From positions 92,163 to 120,786 of the forward strand of contig DPJB01000023.1 in assembly GCA_003543245.1 (NCBI GenBank): DNA of 28,624 bases. Reading direction: 5' to 3'. Position numbers and translations under genes: made by a program. Position 1 is the first letter of the stretch. Every line of letters starts with the position of its first letter. Below, piece after piece: positions 15,258-23,495 of the stretch. Origin of the DNA: Moraxellaceae bacterium (GTDB lineage Bacteria; Pseudomonadota; Gammaproteobacteria; Pseudomonadales; Moraxellaceae). The notes beneath the pieces are model-generated. The model saw nothing but the letters and a program-made list of their open reading frames with translations, was not told the DNA's origin and ran no database searches.

Positions 15258-16151
15258 ATGATTTCGCGTCTCACCCGTTTGTTGCCGGCGCGGCCGCTGC
15301 AAAGTGCGCCGCCGATTGCGACCGAGCCGCTGCTCTGGAGCAAGGCCCGCTTGCGCCTGCTCAGCTTCAACATGCAGGCCGGCATGGGCTTTGATGCTTC
15401 GCACCATTACGTCACGCGTAGCCTGCGCAACCTGCTGCCGCATCGCCGCCAGCACGAACAGCTTGAACGGATTGCCCACCTGATCGGCCAGTATGATGTG
15501 GTCGCCCTGCAGGAAGTGGATGGCGGCAGCCTGCGCAGCGGCTACACCCACCAGCTGGCGCATCTGGCCGAAAAGGCCGGGTTTCCCTGGTGGTTCCAGC
15601 AGGTCAATCGCGATCTTGGTCATCTCGGCCAGTTCAGCAATGGCCTGCTCAGCCGGCAGTCACCGCTGGCGGTGGAGGCTCATGCCCTGCCCGGCCTCAA
15701 GGGTCGCGGCATCATCGTCAGCCGTTTTGGTCAGGGTGAAAACAGCCTGCTGGTGCTGAACGTGCATCTGGCACTCAGCATGAAGGCCCGCTTCCACCAG
15801 TTTGCCTACATCCACAAGGTGATTGCGGATGCACCGCATGTGGTGCTGATGGGTGACCTCAACTGCACGCACGAAGAGTTGCGCCGCTCCCCCATTGGCG
15901 ACCGCAAGTGGCAATGGCTGGAGGAGGAGCTGCATACCTACCCGAGCTGGAAACCGCAGCGCCAGATTGATCACATTCTGGTCAGCGACCGCCTGACCGT
16001 GCACTCCATCCGGGTGTTGGAAGAGCGCCTGTCCGACCACCGTCCGCTGGCGGTGGAGCTGGAGTTGCCACCCGGCTTGTACCTACCGCCCGAGGGGCTT
16101 ACCCTGCCCTCTCCCGGCCTGACCCTGCCGGAGACACAGGACGTTTCATGA
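15258..16151 (+). CDS. Endonuclease/exonuclease/phosphatase (EEP) fold hydrolase
   Basis: 297 residues of the DNase I/ExoIII-like EEP superfamily. Catalytic and metal-site motifs are all present: Asn 38 in LLSFNMQAG, Glu 86 in VVALQEVDGG, the GDLN motif (199-202), Asp-His at 238-239 in RQIDHILVSD and the catalytic Asp-His at 260-261 in LSDHRPLAVE. There is no clear signal peptide, so it is probably cytosolic. The substrate (nucleic acid, lipid or sugar phosphate) cannot be inferred. The C-terminal 25 residues are Pro/Leu-rich and contain a short internal duplication (EGLTLPSP, PGLTLPET). GGAG seven bases upstream sets the start at 15258. It overlaps rmuC by four bases (ATGA) and follows dsbA, as in Pseudomonas. 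Confidence 0.87.
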   Translation: MISRLTRLLPARPLQSAPPIATEPLLWSKARLRLLSFNMQAGMGFDASHHYVTRSLRNLLPHRRQHEQLERIAHLIGQYDVVALQEVDGGSLRSGYTHQLAHLAEKAGFPWWFQQVNRDLGHLGQFSNGLLSRQSPLAVEAHALPGLKGRGIIVSRFGQGENSLLVLNVHLALSMKARFHQFAYIHKVIADAPHVVLMGDLNCTHEELRRSPIGDRKWQWLEEELHTYPSWKPQRQIDHILVSDRLTVHSIRVLEERLSDHRPLAVELELPPGLYLPPEGLTLPSPGLTLPETQDVS

Positions 16152-17653
16152 GCGCAATTTCCGGGCTGTTGCTGGCCGTTGTACTGGGAGCCCTTGCTGG
16201 TGCACTGGCTGTTTTCTTGTGGCGCCAGGCACGCATCACTGCATTGCAGCTGGAGCAGCAGCGCTTGCTGGATGCGGCACAGGCCAATGCCGTAACCACT
16301 GCGCGTGAGCAGATGCGTGCGCAGCAGCTGGAACAGGAGTTGCTCGCGCTGGCGGCATTGAAATCGCTTCCGGCAACACTGGCGGCGGCAGAAGCGCGTC
16401 TGGTGGCGCAGCAGGAGCAGGAAAAACAGTTGCTGGTCCGCCTGCAGCAGGGTGATGAAGAGCGTCGTCGTCTGGAACTGACACTGCGCGAGCGCGACGC
16501 GCGTCTGGCCGAGCTGGATACCCGCCTGCAGGCCGAGCGCGAACAGCTGGAATCACGCATGGCGTTTGTGAAGGAGCAGGAGCAGACCTTGCGTCTGCAG
16601 TTCGAGCAGCTCGCCACGCGCATCTTTGAAGAAAAATCGCAGAAATTCACCGAACAGAACCGCACCGGTCTCGACACCCTGCTCTCGCCCCTGCGCGAAC
16701 AGCTGAAGGATTTCCGCGAAAAAGTCGAAACCACCTACGGTAACGAAGCGCGTGAACGTTTTGCCCTCAAGGAGCAGCTGACGCGACTGGAAGGCCTTAA
16801 CCGGCAGATCAGTGACGATGCCAGCAACCTGACCAAGGCGCTCAAGGGCGACAAGAAATTGCAGGGCAACTGGGGCGAAGTCATCCTGTCACGCGTGCTG
16901 GAAGAATCCGGTCTGCGCGAGGGGCATGAATATGTCACGCAGTTCAGTGTGACCGACGAGGAAGGCCAGCGTCGCCTGCCCGACGTGATTGTGCGGTTGC
17001 CGGAAAATCGCGACATCGTCATTGATGCAAAAGTGTCGCTGGTGGATTACGAACGTTATTGCTCCAGCGAGGATGAAAACGAGCGCGAGCGCGCCCTGAA
17101 GGCGCACACCGGTGCACTGCGCAACCACATCCGCCTGCTTAGTGAAAAGCGCTACGAGGATTTGCCGGGCCTGCGCACGCTGGATTTCGTGTTCCTGTTC
17201 ATGCCGGTGGAGTCTGCCTTCATGCTGGCCGTCGAGCATGACCCTGCCCTGTTCCGTGAAGCCTTCGACAAGAAAATCATCATTGTCAGCCCGACGACAT
17301 TGTTGGCGACATTGCGTACGGTGGAGAGCATCTGGCGCTATGAGCGACAGAACCGCAATGCCGAACAGATTGCCAAGGAGGCCGGGTTGCTGCATGACAA
17401 GTTTGCCATGTTGCTCGATCACCTTGATGGCCTTGGCAAGGCGCTGGATCGCAGCCAGGAGCAGTTCCGCAAAACGGTGTCCAGCCTGAGCGGGCATGGC
17501 GGGCTGGTGGGTCGCGTGGAAAAACTGAAAAAACTCGGTGCCAAGGCCAAGAAGGCCCTGCCACTGGAAAAGCTGGATCTGGATAGCGGCAGTGACACGA
17601 CAGATGATGAGGTCGAGGTGTCTGTCGATACGGGAGAGGATGCTGAATCGTGA
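16148..17653 (+). CDS. rmuC: DNA recombination protein RmuC homologue
   Basis: RmuC-family proteins limit inversions at short repeats in E. coli and have a nuclease-like core. The 501-residue product has one N-terminal membrane anchor (about 5-27), a long Gln/Glu/Leu-rich coiled coil (about 30-190) and the conserved RmuC domain (about 190-470). The domain is recognisable from LKGDKKLQGNWGEVILSRVLEESGL, LPDVIVRLPENRDIVIDAKVSL, FVFLFMPVESAF and IIIVSPTTLLATLRTVESIW. An acidic tail rich in Asp, Glu and Ser follows. It starts in an ATGA overlap with the EEP gene and ends in a GTGA overlap with the glutathione transferase gene, so the three are probably translated together. Confidence 0.94.
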   Translation: MSAISGLLLAVVLGALAGALAVFLWRQARITALQLEQQRLLDAAQANAVTTAREQMRAQQLEQELLALAALKSLPATLAAAEARLVAQQEQEKQLLVRLQQGDEERRRLELTLRERDARLAELDTRLQAEREQLESRMAFVKEQEQTLRLQFEQLATRIFEEKSQKFTEQNRTGLDTLLSPLREQLKDFREKVETTYGNEARERFALKEQLTRLEGLNRQISDDASNLTKALKGDKKLQGNWGEVILSRVLEESGLREGHEYVTQFSVTDEEGQRRLPDVIVRLPENRDIVIDAKVSLVDYERYCSSEDENERERALKAHTGALRNHIRLLSEKRYEDLPGLRTLDFVFLFMPVESAFMLAVEHDPALFREAFDKKIIIVSPTTLLATLRTVESIWRYERQNRNAEQIAKEAGLLHDKFAMLLDHLDGLGKALDRSQEQFRKTVSSLSGHGGLVGRVEKLKKLGAKAKKALPLEKLDLDSGSDTTDDEVEVSVDTGEDAES

Positions 17654-18258
17654 GACTGATAACGTCATTGACCAGTCCGTTTGCGCGCAAGGTGCGCATT
17701 GTGCTGGCCGAAAAAAATCTCCCCTGCGAAATGGTGGTGGATATTCCGTGGAATCCGGATACCACCGTGCCGCAGTTCAATCCGCTGGGCAAGGTACCGG
17801 TGCTGATGCGCGATGATGGCAGCACGCTGTTTGACTCCCGGGTGATTGCGGATTATCTCGAGCAGCTCAAGCCATGGCCGATGCTGGTGCCTGCCGATGC
17901 CATGCAGATGATTGCCGTGAAACGCTGGGAGGCACTGGCCGATGGTGTCAGTGATGCTGCCGCTGCCGTATTTATCGAGCGCAAGCGTCCGGAGGCGCAG
18001 CAGAGCCCGGAATGGATTGAGCGTCAGCTAGGCAAGATCCGACTCGGGCTGCGTGCCATGAATGATGATCTGGCGCTGAATGCCTACTGCGTGAATGCCA
18101 CGTTTTCTCTGGCGGACATTGCGGTGGGGTGTGCGCTGGGCTACCTGGACTTCCGCTTTCCGGAACTTGGCTGGCGCGACGAGTTTCCCGGACTGGTGCG
18201 GCTGGCGGATGTGCTGGCGCAACGCGCATCGTTTGCGGCGACGGTGCCGGTGGCCTGA
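17650..18258 (+). CDS. YibF-like glutathione S-transferase family protein
   Basis: 202 residues. The N-terminal thioredoxin-like domain (1-75) has Ser 9 in TSPFARKVRI as the probable glutathione-activating position, the cis-proline at 50 in PLGKVPVL and the gamma-glutamyl-binding Asp-Ser at 62-63. An all-helical C-terminal domain contains ALADGVSDAAAAVFIERKRP and SLADIAVGCALGYLDFRFP. The sequence closely resembles E. coli YibF. The substrate is unknown. The GTG start overlaps the rmuC stop (GTGA). A strong terminator follows. Confidence 0.9.
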   Translation: MRLITSLTSPFARKVRIVLAEKNLPCEMVVDIPWNPDTTVPQFNPLGKVPVLMRDDGSTLFDSRVIADYLEQLKPWPMLVPADAMQMIAVKRWEALADGVSDAAAAVFIERKRPEAQQSPEWIERQLGKIRLGLRAMNDDLALNAYCVNATFSLADIAVGCALGYLDFRFPELGWRDEFPGLVRLADVLAQRASFAATVPVA

Positions 18259-18279
18259 GCGTTGTGCGGCTGACAAAAT

Positions 18280-18309
18280 AAAAAACCGGTCATGCAGACC
18301 GGTTTTTTT
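18280..18309. terminator. Bidirectional intrinsic terminator between the GST and GT41 genes
   Basis: AAAAAACCGGTC (18280-18291) and GACCGGTTTTTT (18297-18308) form a perfect 12-bp stem with the loop ATGCA, with A- and T-runs on both sides. It lies 21 bases after the plus-strand GST stop and about 15 bases after the minus-strand GT41 stop, so it can end both transcripts. Confidence 0.92.
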
Positions 18310-18323
18310 ATGTCCGGAAAATC

Positions 18324-20450
18324 TCAGGCGAGATCGCTGATGGCAAACGCGGCGGCGGGTTGCCCCTGTGCAAAGCGCTCGCGCATGTGGCGAAAGGCTT
18401 TTTCCAGATGGCGGGCCTGCTGCGGCAGGTCAAACGGTGCGGCATGGTGACGTGATTCGTGCAGGCGCTGGCGCAGCGTACCAAGGTGTGTGCGGTCGCG
18501 ATAAAGGCTGACCGCCGCCTGCTCGTAAGCTGTCCAGTCTGCGCACACGAGTTCGGGCAGGTGGCAGCTGTGCAGCAGGCTGCCGGCAACGCGGCTGGCA
18601 AAGGTAGGGCCGGGGCAGGTGAGTACAGGGAGACCTGCCCACAAGGCCTCGGCCACGGTGGTGTGGCCGTTGCAGTAGCGCGTATCCAGGAACAGGTCGG
18701 CGGCCCCGAGGCGGGCCAGATGGGCCACAGGAGTGGTGCGCGGTGCAAACAGCAGGCGCCGCGGATCAATGCCGCGCCACTCGGCTTCCCGTTTCAGGTT
18801 GAGGACAACCGGGGCGCTGTCGCCGAGCAGCCACAGCACGCTGTCCGGACAGGCTTGCAGGATACGCATCCATACGCTGAAGGTGTCGGGATCAATTTTC
18901 CAGGGGGCACTCAGGCAGGCAAAAACAAAGCGGTTTTCCGGCAGGCCCAGGCGCTCACGGGATGGCACTGCCGGTGGTTCGCTGGCATGACTGAACACGA
19001 AGTAGCTTTCGGGCAGCTGCACTTCTGCCTCGCTGCTCCAGCCCGGCCCGGGGCTCACGCGGGCATCGCTGATCACGTAGTCCAGCCAGGGGGCGCCGCT
19101 GGTGTAGGGGGCAGCCAGCCAGGCCACCTGCACGGCGGCGGGGTGTTGCGCCAGGATGCCGGGGCGCGGGTCATCGTTGTACACGGACAGGTCGACCAGG
19201 ATATCCAGCCCCAGTGCAGCTATGCGGGCAGCAGCAGTGCTGTCTTCCAGCCCCTGCAGCCCGATGGTCTGCACGCCGGGCGTCTGGCGTATGCGCTGTG
19301 CCGTTGTGCTGCCGTCACTGCCGGCAAGATCCAGCAGGAATACGTCGGTACTGACGGGGTCATGCGCCGCGAAGAAATCCTGCAGCAACACGCCGGTGGC
19401 ATGGTGGCCAAAGCGTGCGCCGAGGTAGCCCACCCGCAAGCGCGCCGGGCATGGCGAAGGGGCAGGGCACAGCGACGCCAGCGGGCGGACTTGCCGGGCA
19501 ATCGCGGCGCCCAGTTGCCGTTGTTCGTCGGCATCCAGTGGCGCTGCCACGGAGCGGAATGCCAGGCTAATCAGCTCGCCATGCTCATCGCCGGCAACAA
19601 GCTCACGAAATGAGGGGCCGTACAGCGGCCAGCGTGACCAGTCGCAGGCCGCCAGGTGCTCGTGCTCGCGCACCAGAAACACCAGTTGCGGTTCTGGCCG
19701 GCTGGCCTTGCCGCCGCGGCCGTTGATGCGCTCCAGAGCCGATTGCCACAAACCGGCATCGACCCGGCGCAGGCGTTCGAAGTACGTGTCGCTGGTCGCA
19801 AAGTCGCCATTGGCTGCAGCGGCGATGGCGGCACTCATGACGGCCTTGGCATTGCCGGGTTCTCGCCGCAGCACTTCATCCAGATGCCCGAGCGCGGCTG
19901 CGTAGTGACCCTGGCTGATCTCGATGTCGGCCAGATTCTGCCACGGCAGGGTGTGGCCAGGATGGCGTTTGACCAGCTCGCGGTAATCGGCGGCGGCGTC
20001 GGCCAGTTGCATGCGCCGCGCGTGCAGACCGGCACGGTTATGCTGGGGGGCGTAGTCGTCCGGATGGTGGCTGATCAGGTGCGTGTATTCGGCCAGTGCG
20101 GCATCCAGTTGGCCGAGGTCCTCCAGGATGACTGCCAGGTTGAAGCGGACCTGGGGATCGTCGTTGCGTGCGAGGCTTTGCCGGAACACGTGCTCGGCCT
20201 GGGCATGCTGGCCAAGGCCGGCCAGCAGCGCACCCAGTGCGGCGGCGGCACGGGAGTGGCCGGGGTCATGCTGCAGGGCCTGTGCAAAATGCGCGACGGC
20301 CTGCGGAATGTCCTGCAGTGCATGGGCGCATACACCTTGCAGGAAGTCCTGCTCGGCGTGAACGACAGTTACGCTGGCCAGTCGCGCACGCGCGCCATGC
20401 GCATCACCCTGCTGCAGCAGGGTGATGGCGTCATGCCAGGCGGAGTGCAT
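18324..20450 (-). CDS. TPR-containing GT41 glycosyltransferase (O-GlcNAc transferase/SPINDLY-like)
   Basis: A 708-residue enzyme with no signal peptide, expected in the cytosol. Residues ~33-225 are tetratricopeptide repeats (such as AVAHFAQALQHDPGHSRAAA and AALGHLDEVLRREPGNAKAV). Residues ~335-690 are the OGT-type catalytic region: RVGYLGARFGHH (339-350, with the conserved His), LDILVDLSVY, the Lys of WKIDP (518), LLFAPRT, and the nucleotide-sugar motif NGHTT (594-598) followed by ALWAGLPVLT and FASRVAGSLL. The family transfers GlcNAc or related sugars to protein Ser/Thr (or Asn in HMW1C relatives). It starts five bases after the stop of the FecR-repeat gene, so it is the third gene of that operon, making this exported protein the likeliest substrate. 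The donor sugar and acceptor are inferred, not shown. Confidence 0.88.
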   Translation of the reverse strand: MHSAWHDAITLLQQGDAHGARARLASVTVVHAEQDFLQGVCAHALQDIPQAVAHFAQALQHDPGHSRAAAALGALLAGLGQHAQAEHVFRQSLARNDDPQVRFNLAVILEDLGQLDAALAEYTHLISHHPDDYAPQHNRAGLHARRMQLADAAADYRELVKRHPGHTLPWQNLADIEISQGHYAAALGHLDEVLRREPGNAKAVMSAAIAAAANGDFATSDTYFERLRRVDAGLWQSALERINGRGGKASRPEPQLVFLVREHEHLAACDWSRWPLYGPSFRELVAGDEHGELISLAFRSVAAPLDADEQRQLGAAIARQVRPLASLCPAPSPCPARLRVGYLGARFGHHATGVLLQDFFAAHDPVSTDVFLLDLAGSDGSTTAQRIRQTPGVQTIGLQGLEDSTAAARIAALGLDILVDLSVYNDDPRPGILAQHPAAVQVAWLAAPYTSGAPWLDYVISDARVSPGPGWSSEAEVQLPESYFVFSHASEPPAVPSRERLGLPENRFVFACLSAPWKIDPDTFSVWMRILQACPDSVLWLLGDSAPVVLNLKREAEWRGIDPRRLLFAPRTTPVAHLARLGAADLFLDTRYCNGHTTVAEALWAGLPVLTCPGPTFASRVAGSLLHSCHLPELVCADWTAYEQAAVSLYRDRTHLGTLRQRLHESRHHAAPFDLPQQARHLEKAFRHMRERFAQGQPAAAFAISDLA

Positions 20451-20455
20451 GTTTG

Positions 20456-23400
20456 TCAGGGCAGGGGCAGCGTGATGTCACCACGCTCGAAGGTGGCAGC
20501 ACCCTTGATGGTGTCGGTACCGAAATCACTGATCTTGTAGGTCAGGCCGATCTGCTGTGCCTGTTGCCCGGAGAAGAATCCGTTGATGTCGGTGCTGCAG
20601 CCGCTGGGGCAACTGCCGCCATTGATGGTGGTGCTCAGGCCGGTACCGGCAAACTGGGCACCGGCAATGCCCATGGAGCCGGTGACGCCATAAAGATTGG
20701 CGCCCATGTCCACATCCATGTTGACGCCAATCGTTGCCGCGCCAAAGTCGACGGTGAGATTGCCGCTGACGCTGCTACCCACACCGTTAATGCCGGTGGG
20801 CGTGGTATGCCCGCCCAGGCTGTAGGTGGCTGTGCCACCCTGGCCAACGAGTGCAGACATCATGGCGGCAGGTGTTTCCTGGCCGATCACGTAGTGCACG
20901 CTGTCAGGACCGGCCAGTGTGACAGGCGAGCCGTCGATAAGCACATCGCCATTCACAAAGCGTCCCCACGACAGGGTCTTGCGCGTGCCGACATCGGCCA
21001 CAGAGGCTGTCTGGTTTTGCAAGCGTGTGTTGGTGGACGGATAGAGCTCGGTGGCACTGACCAGCTCGCCGTTGGCATTGAAGTCTGCCTGCAGGCTCGG
21101 GCTCATCGGGTCACCATAGTTGTAGCCGCCAAGCACGGCAGCGCTGGCAGTGGTGGTCATGGTGTAGAGCTTGGCATCCGGCAGCACGCCGGCACTGGAG
21201 GAAGGCGTACCAATGTCCAGGGCTGCTACGCCCTTGATGGTGCCAACATCGGTCAGGATGCTGTAGGCCGAGCCTATCTGCGTACCGCCGACACCGGCAA
21301 AGAAGCCGCTGATGTCTGCCGTGCAGAAGGAGGTGCAGGCACTGCCGCTTACGGTGAGCTGGTTGGCATTGCTGGTGCTCAGATTGAACGCGCCATCCAC
21401 GAAAATGTCCGGCACGGCGATGTCATTGCCGGTCACGTTGGCCGTAAGGCCATTGGCCGTCACGCCCAGCGCCAGATCAAGCAGGGCATAGTCAAAGTCG
21501 ATGGTGATGGTGAAGTTGTTCAGGGTGGCGGCAATCGTCTGGTTCAGGCGCGGCGTGCTACCGCCAACCAGATTGTAGGTGGCCTTGCCGCTTCCCAGCA
21601 GGGTGGGTGCCGAATAGCCGACGATATAGGGCTCGAACTGGGTGGCCGACGCCACCAGACCGCTGCCGAGGTTGTCGATGGCCGCGACGCCATCGGTGAA
21701 CTCGCCCCAGCTCAGGCTCTTGAGGGTGGTGACGTTGCTGAAGTTCAGCGTGCCGCTGTCAAAGACTGCCCCGTTGATGTTGTCCAGCGTGAGCAGGCCG
21801 CCACGGTTGGCACCGTAGGTCTGGTCAAACGTGGCCCAGAGGTTGTTGTGGCTGAAGTTGGCGACGCCGGCGTTGTAGATGGGGGCCGCCAGGGAAAACA
21901 CAGGCGACGGCACTGGCAAGGTTACGTTCGAGTTGTCGAGTGTTGGTGTTGGCACATAGGGGGTGAACGAGGTCTGGCCAAGACCGGCGGTGCCACTGAT
22001 GGTGCCAAGGCCGGTGTACATGTTGTAGGCCGCCCCGATCAGGCTGCGTGCATTGCCGGCAAAAAAGCCGTTGATGTTGGTACTGCAGCCACTGGGCAGG
22101 CAGGACGAGCCATCGCTGACAGTGTTCAGGCCGAACAGCTGGAAGGTGCTGCCCAGACCGTCAAAGCCGATGTCGGTGCCGGTGGCCATGAACTTTTCGC
22201 CCGACATGGTCAGGTCCAGGCGGATATCAATGTTGGCCTGGGCAAAATCGACATTCATCTTGAACACGTCCAGGGTGCCGCCCAGCGTCTGGTTCAGGCG
22301 CGGCGTCGTGCCGCCCAGCAGGCTGTAGCGAGCAGTGCCCAGCTTGGGCAGCACATCCGGATTGGCGGTGTTGCCGATGACATAGGACTCGAACTGGGTG
22401 TCCGACAGGGTGGAAGTGCCCGACAGCGAGTTGGTGGCAGCGCTGCCGTTGGTGTATTCGCCCCAGCTGATCGCGCTGACCGCACCGGTGGTAGAGACGG
22501 AGGCGACGGTTTGAATACCATGAAACTGCAGGGTGCCCTTGTCCAGCAATGTGGTCATCGGGTTGGTGCCGAGGTCGGCGAGGCCGAGCAGCCCGCCGCG
22601 TTTGGCAGGATCAGTGCCCTGGTTGAAAAGGGCGGCCAGACCCGTCAGGGCACCGCCCGTCATGGAGGAGGTGACAATCGAATAAACCGGCTTGCCGGTA
22701 GCGGGATCGGTGTTGGGCAGGGTGGCAATCGCGGGCTCGATGAACACGAACTTGCCGCTGCTGTCTTTTGCCAGCAGAAGGGTGTTGCCGTCGGCATCAA
22801 CCTGCTCGCCAAAGGCGGGGGTGTCGTCATCGCCGTTGTCTGCCAGGGCGTCCTCGACGTCGCCCTCAGGGCCGGTGGCCTTGATTTCGGCGGCTTCGCG
22901 CGTAAGCGTCGGGGGGATGTCGTTGGTGACAAGGATGTTCTGGCCGGCCCCGCCGGTGATGTTGCCAAGGACGTTTTCGACATTCACCAGGCCGTGACCC
23001 ACCGAGACCAGTGTCCGGTTGTTGTCGGTCGTGGCGCGGTAGCCGGTGCCACGGATACCGATGGTGGCGACCGGGGTGCGCACCTTGTAGCTCTGCTTGT
23101 TGACCTTGCCGATGGCGCCGGTGACGGTGCGCATGCCGCCGCGCAACAGGCTGAAGAACAGCGAGGTCTCTTCCGGGGCCTTGTTGGCGTAGAGGTACTG
23201 GTCCACCCCGAACACCGAGTTGGGCTGCAGGGACACAAAGCCGCCGTCCGTAAAACGGATCTGCAGGCGTCCGCCCCGGGTTTCGATGCGGTCGCCGCCA
23301 TTGATGGCCGCGCCACGCGTAAGGGCGCGGCTCTGGCCATCAGGTGAGGTAGCCGTGACATTGCCGGAAACGAAGCTGACCTTGCCGGCGGTTTCGGCCA

Positions 23401-23479
23401 GCGCCTGACCGCTGGCCAGTGCAGCCATGGTGCCTGCCAGCAGGGTGAGGGAATGGGGCATGAAGGTGGAATGACGCAT
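20456..23479 (-). CDS. Large exported protein: FecR domain plus three tandem barrel-like repeats
   Basis: 1007 residues. A type I signal peptide (1-28, ending GQALAET, no lipobox) precedes a FecR domain (about 60-160: RIETRGGRLQIRFTDGGFVSL, VRTPVATIGIRGTGYRAT), then an acidic linker (about 203-220). Three tandem ~235-residue repeats follow at about 264-502, 527-755 and 769-1000. Shared landmarks are Ser-Trp-Gly (338, 590, 837), GG-S/T-TPRLNQT (389, 639, weaker at 889), a close Cys pair (460/465, 715/719, 957/961) and Ile-x-Gly-Phe-Phe-x-Gly (469, 723, 965) followed by A/T-Q-x-I-G and a terminal T-I-x-G strand. The last pattern recalls TbpB/Slam-cargo beta-barrels. The start at 23479 has a perfectly spaced GGAGG; upstream in-frame ATGs lack one. 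It lies between the TPR-barrel gene (16-base gap) and the GT41 gene. Function unknown; a surface or secreted role is inferred. Confidence 0.82.
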   Translation of the reverse strand: MRHSTFMPHSLTLLAGTMAALASGQALAETAGKVSFVSGNVTATSPDGQSRALTRGAAINGGDRIETRGGRLQIRFTDGGFVSLQPNSVFGVDQYLYANKAPEETSLFFSLLRGGMRTVTGAIGKVNKQSYKVRTPVATIGIRGTGYRATTDNNRTLVSVGHGLVNVENVLGNITGGAGQNILVTNDIPPTLTREAAEIKATGPEGDVEDALADNGDDDTPAFGEQVDADGNTLLLAKDSSGKFVFIEPAIATLPNTDPATGKPVYSIVTSSMTGGALTGLAALFNQGTDPAKRGGLLGLADLGTNPMTTLLDKGTLQFHGIQTVASVSTTGAVSAISWGEYTNGSAATNSLSGTSTLSDTQFESYVIGNTANPDVLPKLGTARYSLLGGTTPRLNQTLGGTLDVFKMNVDFAQANIDIRLDLTMSGEKFMATGTDIGFDGLGSTFQLFGLNTVSDGSSCLPSGCSTNINGFFAGNARSLIGAAYNMYTGLGTISGTAGLGQTSFTPYVPTPTLDNSNVTLPVPSPVFSLAAPIYNAGVANFSHNNLWATFDQTYGANRGGLLTLDNINGAVFDSGTLNFSNVTTLKSLSWGEFTDGVAAIDNLGSGLVASATQFEPYIVGYSAPTLLGSGKATYNLVGGSTPRLNQTIAATLNNFTITIDFDYALLDLALGVTANGLTANVTGNDIAVPDIFVDGAFNLSTSNANQLTVSGSACTSFCTADISGFFAGVGGTQIGSAYSILTDVGTIKGVAALDIGTPSSSAGVLPDAKLYTMTTTASAAVLGGYNYGDPMSPSLQADFNANGELVSATELYPSTNTRLQNQTASVADVGTRKTLSWGRFVNGDVLIDGSPVTLAGPDSVHYVIGQETPAAMMSALVGQGGTATYSLGGHTTPTGINGVGSSVSGNLTVDFGAATIGVNMDVDMGANLYGVTGSMGIAGAQFAGTGLSTTINGGSCPSGCSTDINGFFSGQQAQQIGLTYKISDFGTDTIKGAATFERGDITLPLP
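20480..22690 (-). repeat. Three tandem ~235-residue coding repeats within the FecR-domain protein
   Basis: Repeat 1 spans about 22690-21974, repeat 2 about 21901-21215 and repeat 3 about 21175-20480. They are clearly related in protein sequence (SWGEYTNG / SWGEFTDG / SWGRFVNG; NINGFFAG / DISGFFAG / DINGFFSG) but diverged in DNA, so the duplication is old. Spacing between the Gly-Phe-Phe landmarks is 254 and 242 residues. Repeat 3 is the most diverged and ends seven residues before the C-terminus. Confidence 0.8.
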
Positions 23480-23495
23480 GGTGGTAGCCTCCGTG

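Noticed and set aside
20453..23347. A very long plus-strand open frame (over 960 codons) antisense to the FecR-repeat gene
   Set aside because: It reads through high-GC sequence opposite a gene with a clear signal peptide, FecR motifs, repeats and a perfect Shine-Dalgarno. Its translation is Gly/Ala/Val/Arg-rich without family motifs.
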